64,000 bases of DNA. It comes from Aquimarina spinulae. GTDB taxonomy: Bacteria; Bacteroidota; Bacteroidia; Flavobacteriales; Flavobacteriaceae. The notes below the pieces were generated by a model. The model saw nothing but the letters and a program-made list of their open reading frames with translations, was not told the DNA's origin and did no database searches. The DNA lies in NCBI RefSeq assembly GCF_943373825.1, contig NZ_CALSBP010000002.1:3089501-3153500 (forward strand), given 5' to 3'. The position numbers were made by a program, and so were the translations under genes. Of the stretch, positions 57,504-64,000 are shown in pieces (position 1 is the stretch's first letter; each line of letters starts with the position of its first letter).

Positions 57504-57537
57504 GGTCGATTCATAATATAGATAGATCTTAAATTTG
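57504..57537 (+). promoter_or_regulatory. GTCGA-type promoter D (Cys-rich peptide)
   Basis: GGTCGA (57504-57509), 20 bp, TAAATTTG (57530-57537). Start codon about 90 nt downstream. The leader has CTATATCATTA twice (57593-57603 and 57620-57630), the second ending on the first base of the ATG. Confidence 0.5.
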
Positions 57538-57629
57538 GGATAAACCAAAAATACTACTTAAAAATAGGTTATGTAGTTCATATTAGGTTGATCTATATCA
57601 TTAATTATTCATCTTAAAACTATATCATT

Positions 57630-57800
57630 ATGTTACAATCAATTTTAAATCAAGAAGGTGTACACGCACTAAACAAGTATCAGCAAAAATCAGTTAACGG
57701 AAAAGGAGGAAGAAATTCTCCCTGTCATTCTGGTAATGATTGTGATTTTGGTTTGGAGTGTGCGGGGTGCTATTGCAGGCCAATTGGTGGTACAATTTGA
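57630..57800 (+). CDS. 56-residue Cys-rich peptide with double-glycine leader
   Basis: Reads MLQSILNQEGVHALNKYQ then QKSVNGKGG, a leader like those of Bacteroidetes bacteriocin-type/natural-product precursors (MLKxILxLxGVxxLxKxEQKxINGG). After Gly26-Gly27 the core RNSPCHSGNDCDFGLECAG continues with CYCRPIGG; cysteines are at 32, 38, 44, 47 and 49. Preceded by promoter D and followed by a clear terminator, so it is a monocistronic unit. Probably cleaved after the double glycine by a PCAT or other exporter, not found in this window. Role (bacteriocin, signal or modified peptide) unknown. Confidence 0.72.
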   Translation: MLQSILNQEGVHALNKYQQKSVNGKGGRNSPCHSGNDCDFGLECAGCYCRPIGGTI

Positions 57801-57858
57801 TAGAAAAAAGCAGTGAGATTAATTCAATTTTAAGTAATAGTGAGTATTTAAAATTAGT

Positions 57859-57890
57859 AAGGCGGGAATCAATGGATTCTCGCCTTTTTC
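57859..57890 (+). terminator. Terminator after Cys-rich peptide gene
   Basis: AAGGCGGGAATC (57859-57870), loop AATG, GATTCTCGCCTT (57875-57886), then Ts. Twelve pairs including one G-U. Confidence 0.85.
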
Positions 57891-57916
57891 ACTTTATTAT
57901 ACATTGTAATTAGTGC

Positions 57917-57979
57917 TTACATCATTGCTTTTATGATGCTTAAGATGAGTAATAAAGCTAATAAGATTAGACTTTTCAT
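57917..57979 (-). CDS. Possible 20-residue hydrophobic micro-ORF
   Basis: ATG 4 nt after the stop of the serine hydrolase, reading MKSLILLALLLILSIIKA and two more Met. It would be a single membrane helix. No ribosome site or homologue can be judged; it may be chance. Confidence 0.2.
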   Translation of the reverse strand: MKSLILLALLLILSIIKAMM

Positions 57980-57983
57980 GATA

Positions 57984-59175
57984 TTAAGGTTTATGGATAA
58001 AAAGATGTATTAAATCGTATGCGTATTTAAAAAGGTTAGATGGTGATTCGGTTTTGTTTATTAATAGAGAGATTGATGCATTATATTCTGGAAATAATAC
58101 AAAGATTGATGTTGCTCCTGTTGCCATACCGGCATGATGAAAAACCTGAACGGGATAATTGTTCTTAAAAACTGATTTTGATATATGACTTCGCCAACCA
58201 ATAGCATAACTCTGCTCATTTATTTGCCCATTGGTTAAGGTTACAGGTTGTGTAAGAGATTGTACAGTTCTTTTGTTTAGGAGTTTATGATTTAGAAATG
58301 CATTTCCTAAGGTTACAAGATCTGTTGGAGTTGCAATAAAACCACCACCAGCCCATTTATTACTATTGTTTACCTTGTATACTTCTTTGTATTGATTGTT
58401 TTCGACTTCATAAAATTTAGATAAGTTCTCTATTACAGCGGTTTGTTGTTCAGTAGGGATATCTATGTCTAGAGGTTCGAATATTGAAGTTTTCATAAAA
58501 TGAGGAAAATCCATTTCTGAAGCCCCTTCAATCATTGCACTAAGTAGCGTATAGTTGTAAGTGCTATAGCTAAAATCTGTACCCGGAGAAAATAATAAGT
58601 CATCATCGTTAAATACAGAAACACCTTTCTTTGGTAGTAGCATACTCATCATTGTTGTAATATTCCCAAATAGGAAAACAAAAACAGATTCCGTAATTAC
58701 GTATTCCCGAGGTATGAGAAGCAAGTTGTTTTAATGTTATTTCTGAAAGCGTTTTACTGGCATACGGGACAAATTCTTTGACTTTAGAATCAAGACTAAG
58801 TTTCTTGTTTTGAAGAAGAACTCCTAATCCAATTGAAGTCACCGCTTTTGATGTGCTTCCAATCCTGAATTTTGTTTTTAAGCTCACTTTTTTGTTTTTT
58901 TCTATATCCTCATAGCCAATGGCATTAGCCCAAACTATTTTGCCGTTTTTACCAACTGCAACAGAAATTGCAGGTGTTTTTATTCGAGAAAATATATCTC
59001 TTAGAAGACTGTCTGCTTTTTTTGAAATCGAATCTTGATGCTGTACAACTGGTTGTGATTTGGTGATTTTAGGAAAGACAGACCACCCAGAAGTTTGAAC
59101 AAAAATAGGCTCTAATAGATAAAATAATAATGGGATAACGATTACCAAAATAGATATAACGCAGATTTTTTTCAT
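57984..59175 (-). pseudogene. Serine hydrolase (beta-lactamase family) broken by a frameshift
   Basis: The first part (59175 to about 58630) has a signal anchor, the nucleophile motif GSTSK and LASHTSGIRNYG. The second part (about 58630 to 57984) has DDDLLFSPGTDFSYSTYNY and HHAGMATG. In one frame they would join as ...EYATTKEGVSVFNDDD. A single extra base in the stretch 58625-58634 (CTTTCTTTGG on the plus strand) separates them, giving a truncated first product ending KERCFCI. This run is short, so the change is more likely a true mutation than a sequencing error. The intact protein would be about 396 aa, a class C-type penicillin-binding or esterase-like enzyme. Confidence 0.82.
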
Positions 59176-59267
59176 GATGATATTTATTTAAAATAAGATA
59201 TAAGAGATACTATCAAAGAATAACAATTCAATGATTTTATAAAATGTTTAGAACATATTTTTAATGG

Positions 59268-60110
59268 TTAACCAAGAGCAATTTCCTTTTGCTTTGCTTT
59301 TAGGATTTGAGAAACTTTATATAGTAGGATGATTTCCAGAATTATTGTAGGGGTAAGTAAAACCAATCCAATAAGAGATAAAATGATGGTCACCATAAAA
59401 CCATAAGTAATGATTTCAAAAATGCCCGTTACAGTGGCAAGTGTTCCTAGGCCATTTTTCAGACGTAATACCGATATTCCAAATAGTATTCCAACAACGC
59501 CATAGGTTACTGCTTCGGCTCCAAGAACGAACTGATAATCAAAATCAACAATGTATAGTGATAGAATATCATAGATATAAAATAATACTCCAATAAAAAT
59601 AAAAATGAATGCAGTAATCCGTAATAGGTAATTTTTAAAAATTTTCCCGGTGAGGATGAATCCTCTTGTAAATAGAATAACCGAAGCCAGCATGCCTATT
59701 TTTAATATGATATAGGCAATGTTATTTGTAACCATTAGATCTTCAGTGTATCTGTAATAGTCTACAATAATTTCTGCAAATCCAAGAATAAAATATACAA
59801 TCCCACTGATCCACGAGATAGAAAGTTGTTTGATTAGAAAACCAACTTCTTTACTATCATCTATATCGAGAAGAAATAATTTTTTAAACTCTTTAGCTAC
59901 TCGAGATTCTTCTGTTTGTATTCTTTCGAGGTCATAATCCAGTGCTGATAAAATAGTTTTTATAGTATAACTTCTTGGAGTTACTTCTCCTGCTTCAATA
60001 CGCTGGATCGTACGAACACTAATATTACATTGTTCTACCAGCTCTTCTTGGGTAAATCCTTTAGATTTTCTGAGTTCAGAAATTTTTTGACCTAATTCTG
60101 GCTGTTTCAT
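59268..60110 (-). CDS. XRE-family regulator with membrane domain
   Basis: About 280 residues from ATG 60110 (MKQPELGQKISELRKSKGFTQEELVEQ); in-frame starts at 60128 and TTG 60140 are also possible. The HTH covers residues 5-60 (NISVRTIQRIEAGEVTPRSYT). Five or six membrane helices in residues 100-275 make it a membrane-bound regulator. A decayed partial copy of its 5' end lies about 1 kb upstream (60968-61096). Near the frameshifted serine hydrolase, perhaps its former target. Confidence 0.87.
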   Translation of the reverse strand: MKQPELGQKISELRKSKGFTQEELVEQCNISVRTIQRIEAGEVTPRSYTIKTILSALDYDLERIQTEESRVAKEFKKLFLLDIDDSKEVGFLIKQLSISWISGIVYFILGFAEIIVDYYRYTEDLMVTNNIAYIILKIGMLASVILFTRGFILTGKIFKNYLLRITAFIFIFIGVLFYIYDILSLYIVDFDYQFVLGAEAVTYGVVGILFGISVLRLKNGLGTLATVTGIFEIITYGFMVTIILSLIGLVLLTPTIILEIILLYKVSQILKAKQKEIALG

Positions 60111-60140
60111 GATTTGATTAATTTTCATTTTGTTCAGCAA

Positions 60141-60499
60141 TATTAGTTCTCAGAAATAGGTTCTCAAATTTTTTAGCTTGTATTTCACCCGACATTCACC
60201 CGACAATCCAGGTATAGTAATACTTCTCAAGGATTTGTAAAAGAATCTCTAGAATCCGAAATATAGGAATTATTCTATTGAATGTGTTATGATTTTTTTT
60301 AGAAATTACTTTTTATGAATAACATACTTGTATTTTTAGGCACTTTTGAGGTTGGAGATAGTGGCTAGGTATTGATAGTAATTCCTGTATGTTTTGGGAA
60401 AGTGAATTTAGATGTATTGATTATTGGTGATGTAAGGCATTGGCGGTTATGCAAATTATGGATTGATTTTGAATACAGATTAAGAACATTTAAGAAGTA
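60141..60499. other. Intergenic region without visible gene
   Basis: AT-rich sequence upstream of the XRE gene and downstream of the 106-residue gene. It should contain the XRE promoter; I see no ORF, RNA or convincing repeat. Confidence 0.5.
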
Positions 60500-60820
60500 C
60501 TATGCTGTTCTAATTTTTAGTGCCCTTAGATAACTTTTAACTTCAATGTACATTGCTTCTTTACTGTATACATCATCAATATTATTATAGCAATGATATC
60601 CAAAAGAATAATTCATAGAAAATTCTTCTATATCGATTAATTCTGGATTGTTTTTATAGTTTTCTATTTCTTCTGTAAATCTCTTCTTTAGGTTTGAATA
60701 ATTTATTGCATATAGTTTATTAGCATTAAGACCATCTATCAATTGACTAACTCGATTATTTATCTTTTGTAATTGTTTCCAGGAATCTTTTAAAAAACTA
60801 AATTCTTCTCTTGTGTTCAT
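60500..60820 (-). CDS. Small hypothetical protein
   Basis: 106 residues from ATG 60820. Predicted mostly helical and charged (FLKDSWKQLQKINNRVSQLIDGL, LKKRFTEEIENYKNNPEL), with a Tyr-rich centre. No signal or membrane segment, and no family recognised. It is isolated between two regulatory-gene remnants. Confidence 0.6.
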   Translation of the reverse strand: MNTREEFSFLKDSWKQLQKINNRVSQLIDGLNANKLYAINYSNLKKRFTEEIENYKNNPELIDIEEFSMNYSFGYHCYNNIDDVYSKEAMYIEVKSYLRALKIRTA

Positions 60821-60967
60821 AACCAATGTTGGATTATTATTATAACTATGATAAAATTAAAAAATATATACCTCGTTTAAAGGTGTTTGTCGGTAAAACA
60901 CATTAAAACTATCGTTAAAGTGTTATTTTTTATCGACGGATGGTTTTTGTGATATGACTTTTGAGAA

Positions 60968-61096
60968 TTACTCCCTCGGCTTCAATATACTGTATGGTAC
61001 AAACACTAATATTACATTGTTCTACCAGTTCTTCTTGGGTAAGTCCTTTGATTTTATGACCTAGGTTTTAACTGTTTCATGATTTGATCTATTTCC
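60968..61096 (-). pseudogene. Decayed 5' fragment of the XRE regulator
   Basis: Aligns with 59982-60123, the HTH-coding start of the XRE gene. A 27-nt stretch is identical (61002-61028 against 60015-60041) and similarity continues to the start-codon region (CTGTTTCATGATTTGAT), with an internal deletion and point changes that destroy the frame. Remnant of a duplication or recombination. Confidence 0.75.
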
Positions 61097-61239
61097 TTTA
61101 TCCCCAGTTCCCTAAGATTCATATCATATAAAAAGTATTGAGTGAATTTGGATAGTAGAATCTTTTAACAATAGCAAATACAAGGAGTTTGGTAGTTCAC
61201 TAATACAATATAATGATTACAGAAATCCTATTTTTCAAT

Positions 61240-61338
61240 AAAAACTTAATATAAGTTTTTTTAAAACAGGTTTTCTTTATTTTTACACTTTAAAGTGGTT
61301 TATGCTTTTTTGGTTCTAGCAAAAAAGTATAAACCACT
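61240..61338. promoter_or_regulatory. Two hairpins in the leader of the 61398 gene
   Basis: AAAAACTTA/TAAGTTTTT at 61240-61260 (3-nt loop) and a stronger 18-bp stem: AGTGGTTTATGCTTTTTT (61294-61311) with 61321-61338, one G-U pair, 9-nt loop. The second ends 59 nt before the start codon. There is no clear T tract after it, so a leader structure or insulating terminator is possible. The rest of 60821-61397 is AT-rich and empty apart from the XRE fragment. Confidence 0.5.
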
Positions 61339-61397
61339 CCTTTTAATAATTGTGTTTTCAGGACTTTAATTTTTTAAAATTAAAATAGTATCATAAA

Positions 61398-62363
61398 ATG
61401 AACTACAAATCAAAAACCTTAATTATTGTCATAATTATTTTTACCTCAGCACTTGGGGTTTCTCAGGTAAGAGTTGGGAATTTTTCACATTCTAAAAATA
61501 AATTTAAGAAATTAAACAATAAGGAGCTAAAAAGGTTTACGAATACCCAAACAACATTTGTTTTTCCTAATGTTTTTCCTAAATCATCTTATGAAAATAT
61601 CCTTAATCAGGTTTGGGATATAACTCCTTATAAAGTAGTCTATGAAGATGATTTTACAGGGGATGACTTAGAAATTGACAATGCTTTGGCTAGATTTGAA
61701 ACTATGGAGCTTGAAGTGACTACGCAATCAGGGATGATGAAATCATATAGTTTTACCTGTATAGATTTTGGTGTTATTGACAAAATAAAAAAGAAAAAAA
61801 ACAACAATGCTTGGAGCATATCACGAGTAGGTGCAATTTATTTTACACCAGATATCAAAATAAGGCAGCAAATAGCAGCACCATTTAGCGCAGAAGAAGT
61901 TGTTGGTGATTTTATCAATTTTAGATTAGGATATTTAAAAAATTATCTACAATTAGTAAATAAAAATTTAAAAAATGAAAGGCCTGTTGATATTTATGAT
62001 GACTATGTCCTCCCCGAGTTAAAAGATCTTAAAAATCATACTTTGTATATAGATTCTAATCTATTATACGGGTATGATGGCTTTTTTGGATTAGAAAAAA
62101 AGAACCCAGAAATAGAAAAGTTAATGCAAGATTATCCTTTTAAATATGAAGTAGTTAAATACGGTACACTAGAAGAAAAAATCTTTAACGAAAAGAAAGA
62201 TTTCTATTACTTAATGTATAATCAGATAAATTATAATAAAATAATAAACATTGTAAATGGAAAAACCGGAAATGCAATTTATCAAGAACACACTAAAATG
62301 TCTTTTAATATAAAACCTAAAGATTTTAAAAAAATTAGTTCTAAAATAAGTAAACTGAACTAA
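61398..62363 (+). CDS. Secreted protein of unknown function
   Basis: 321 residues, signal peptide ending near LGVSQ. Lys- and Asn-rich, with aromatic-rich beta segments (TTFVFPNVFP, YKVVYEDDFTGDD, ISRVGAIYFTPDIK) and a long helical middle. No sorting domain or catalytic motif seen. Followed by a strong bidirectional terminator. Confidence 0.75.
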   Translation: MNYKSKTLIIVIIIFTSALGVSQVRVGNFSHSKNKFKKLNNKELKRFTNTQTTFVFPNVFPKSSYENILNQVWDITPYKVVYEDDFTGDDLEIDNALARFETMELEVTTQSGMMKSYSFTCIDFGVIDKIKKKKNNNAWSISRVGAIYFTPDIKIRQQIAAPFSAEEVVGDFINFRLGYLKNYLQLVNKNLKNERPVDIYDDYVLPELKDLKNHTLYIDSNLLYGYDGFFGLEKKNPEIEKLMQDYPFKYEVVKYGTLEEKIFNEKKDFYYLMYNQINYNKIINIVNGKTGNAIYQEHTKMSFNIKPKDFKKISSKISKLN

Positions 62364-62368
62364 TCCTT

Positions 62369-62410
62369 ATAACATGAGTTCGATGTAATTTTCTATCGAA
62401 CTCATGTTAT
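62369..62410. terminator. Bidirectional terminator between convergent genes
   Basis: ATAACATGAGTTCGAT (62369-62384) and its perfect inverse (62395-62410) over a 10-nt loop, between the stop codons of two convergent genes. Confidence 0.8.
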
Positions 62411-62419
62411 TTATTATCA

Positions 62420-64000
62420 TTACGCTTCAATATCAACCTTAGGTTGTAACGGTTGCAATACTTGCAGTGCCTTATCAACAGAATTAACATTTTCAAAAGT
62501 TAATAATAAGCGTAACCCGTTCCTGGTGTTCTTTTCTTTCATCTTACAAACTCCAGGATTCTGTTGTACAAATTGCAATACATGTGTAAATGCCGGACTT
62601 TGATAAAAACCAGATTGTTGATCACTAATGAAATAGCCAATCAATTTACCTTGTTTCATAATAATTTTTTCTAACCCAATAGATGTGGCTATCCATTTTA
62701 TTCTAACCGAATTTAATAAATCTATCGCCTGATCCGGTAATTCACCAAAACGGTCAATCAATCGTTTTTCGTACTCCTGCAAGTCAGATTCTTCTTTGAT
62801 AGCATTAAGCTCGGTATACAAGCTAAGACGTTCGGTAATATTATTGATGTAATCATCTGGGAATAACAATTCGAAATCGGTATCGATCTGTGTGTCTTTT
62901 AAATATACCTTATCTGTTGCCTCTTCTTTATATAATTCTGCAAACTCATTTTCTTTGAGTTCTTCGATGGCTTCATTTAGGATTTTTTGGTACGTTTCGA
63001 AACCAATTTCATTAATAAATCCACTCTGCTCTCCTCCTAATAGGTCTCCTGCTCCTCGAATTTCGAGATCTTTCATCGCAATATTAAAACCACTTCCCAG
63101 TTCAGAGAATTGTTCTAGTGCTGTGATACGTTTACGGGCATCTTCGGTCATAGCAGAATAGGGGGGAGTGATAAAGTAACAAAATGCTTTTTTATTACTT
63201 CGACCTACACGACCTCGCATCTGATGTAGATCAGAAAGGCCAAAATTATTGGCATTATTGATAAAAATGGTATTTGCATTCGGGACATCTAACCCGCTTT
63301 CTACAATAGTGGTAGAAATCAATACATCAAACTCTCCATTCATAAAAGAAAGCATGAGGCTTTCTAGTTTTTTTCCTTCCATTTGCCCATGACCAACACC
63401 TACTTTGGCATCGGGAACTAAGCGTTGTACCATCCCCGCAACTTCTTTAATGTTTTCGATTCTGTTATGAATAAAAAACACCTGACCACCACGTTGGATT
63501 TCATAACTTACAGCATCTCGTATTGTTTCTTCGCTAAATCGTATTACATTGGTCTCAATGGGATAACGATTGGGAGGCGGAGTAGTAATGGTAGATAAAT
63601 CCCGTGCTGCCATAAGGCTAAACTGTAATGTTCTTGGGATTGGTGTAGCGGTTAAAGTTAGCGTATCTACATTTTCTTTTATGGTCTTGAGTTTATCTTT
63701 TACCGATACTCCAAATTTTTGTTCTTCGTCAATAACCAATAATCCGAGATCTTTAAACTTCACATTTTTGTTAACTAGTTGGTGAGTCCCGATAATGATA
63801 TCTACTTTACCTACGGCTAGATCTTCGAGAGTCTCTCTTTTTTGTTTTGCTGTGCGAAAACGATTTATATATTCTACGGTTACCGGAAAATCTTTAAGAC
63901 GTTCTCTAAACGTTTTTGCATGCTGAAAGGCAAGAATTGTAGTGGGTACCAAAATAGCTACTTGTTTCCCATTATCAACAGCTTTAAATGCTGCCCGAAT
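62420..64000 (-). CDS. mfd: Transcription-repair coupling factor (5' part outside window)
   Basis: The frame is open to the window edge; residues before the first in-frame Met read IRAAFKAVDNGKQVAILVP, so the start lies to the right. Present are the RecG-like helicase motifs: DEEQKFGV (motif II), TLTATPIPRTL, RGGQVFFIHNRI, VGVGHGQM, ISTTIVESGLDVPNANT, and QMRGRVGRS, then the C-terminal TRCF domain with NEIGFETYQKIL. Removes stalled RNA polymerase from DNA lesions and recruits UvrA. Confidence 0.97.
   Translation of the reverse strand: MRAAFKAVDNGKQVAILVPTTILAFQHAKTFRERLKDFPVTVEYINRFRTAKQKRETLEDLAVGKVDIIIGTHQLVNKNVKFKDLGLLVIDEEQKFGVSVKDKLKTIKENVDTLTLTATPIPRTLQFSLMAARDLSTITTPPPNRYPIETNVIRFSEETIRDAVSYEIQRGGQVFFIHNRIENIKEVAGMVQRLVPDAKVGVGHGQMEGKKLESLMLSFMNGEFDVLISTTIVESGLDVPNANTIFINNANNFGLSDLHQMRGRVGRSNKKAFCYFITPPYSAMTEDARKRITALEQFSELGSGFNIAMKDLEIRGAGDLLGGEQSGFINEIGFETYQKILNEAIEELKENEFAELYKEEATDKVYLKDTQIDTDFELLFPDDYINNITERLSLYTELNAIKEESDLQEYEKRLIDRFGELPDQAIDLLNSVRIKWIATSIGLEKIIMKQGKLIGYFISDQQSGFYQSPAFTHVLQFVQQNPGVCKMKEKNTRNGLRLLLTFENVNSVDKALQVLQPLQPKVDIEA

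Noticed and set aside
1..64000. Search for tRNA, rRNA, CRISPR arrays and transposase genes
   Set aside because: Reading the intergenic stretches showed no cloverleaf, no regularly spaced repeats and no transposase or integrase ORF in the window.

Overview
The window comes from a low-GC marine-type Bacteroidetes, most likely a member of the Flavobacteriaceae (an Aquimarina-like organism is my best guess, not a proof). Support: promoters of the TTG-N17-23-TAnnTTTG type, several C-terminal type IX secretion (T9SS) sorting domains, many SPII lipoproteins, a cytochrome b/flavoprotein/iron-sulfur succinate dehydrogenase operon, paired DUF1501/DUF1800 proteins and membrane-anchored AraC regulators. 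Both ends cut a gene: a DUF4157 protein on the left and mfd on the right.

Left block (1-6.6 kb): the tail of what looks like an extracellular contractile injection system (eCIS) locus. It holds a large DUF4157 cargo protein with a nuclease-like C-terminus, a small probable immunity protein, a peptidoglycan-binding/CHAP-type hydrolase, and the eCIS-type AAA+ ATPase, whose C-terminus is displaced by a +1 frameshift at an A8 run. A 16-bp perfect inverted repeat closes the block. At 6.9-9.0 kb a TIR-domain protein with an operator-like palindrome over its promoter sits 2 nt upstream of a lipoprotein isoaspartyl peptidase.

Core block (9-50.9 kb): mostly housekeeping. Envelope genes: alpha-2-macroglobulin lipoprotein, a two-gene split 5'-nucleotidase and PBP1C, whose start codon lies inside one arm of a 163-bp MITE-like element. 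Then a secreted trypsin-like T9SS protease, two histidine kinases and a response regulator, an outer-membrane protein, CYTH phosphatase, DinB, methionine aminotransferase, sdhCAB, M28 peptidase, CBS protein, PNPOx-like protein, HDAC-like deacetylase, metG, DUF1501/DUF1800, LD-carboxypeptidase, YraN, and a secreted DUF3472/ricin-lectin protein.

Accessory block (51-61.4 kb): the most interesting area. Two paralogous membrane AraC-type regulators, a third more distant one, a secreted clostripain-family (C11) peptidase, a beta-propeller lipoprotein and a previously unlisted 56-residue Cys-rich peptide with a double-glycine leader lie together. The two paralogous regulators, the beta-propeller gene and the peptide gene share a promoter layout in which a GTCGA box replaces the usual -33 TTG, 19-20 bp before the -7 box. 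I read this as one small regulon built around a secreted peptide; this is inference. It is followed by a frameshifted serine hydrolase, an XRE regulator and a decayed partial copy of that regulator. The window ends with an unknown secreted protein and mfd, separated by a strong bidirectional terminator.
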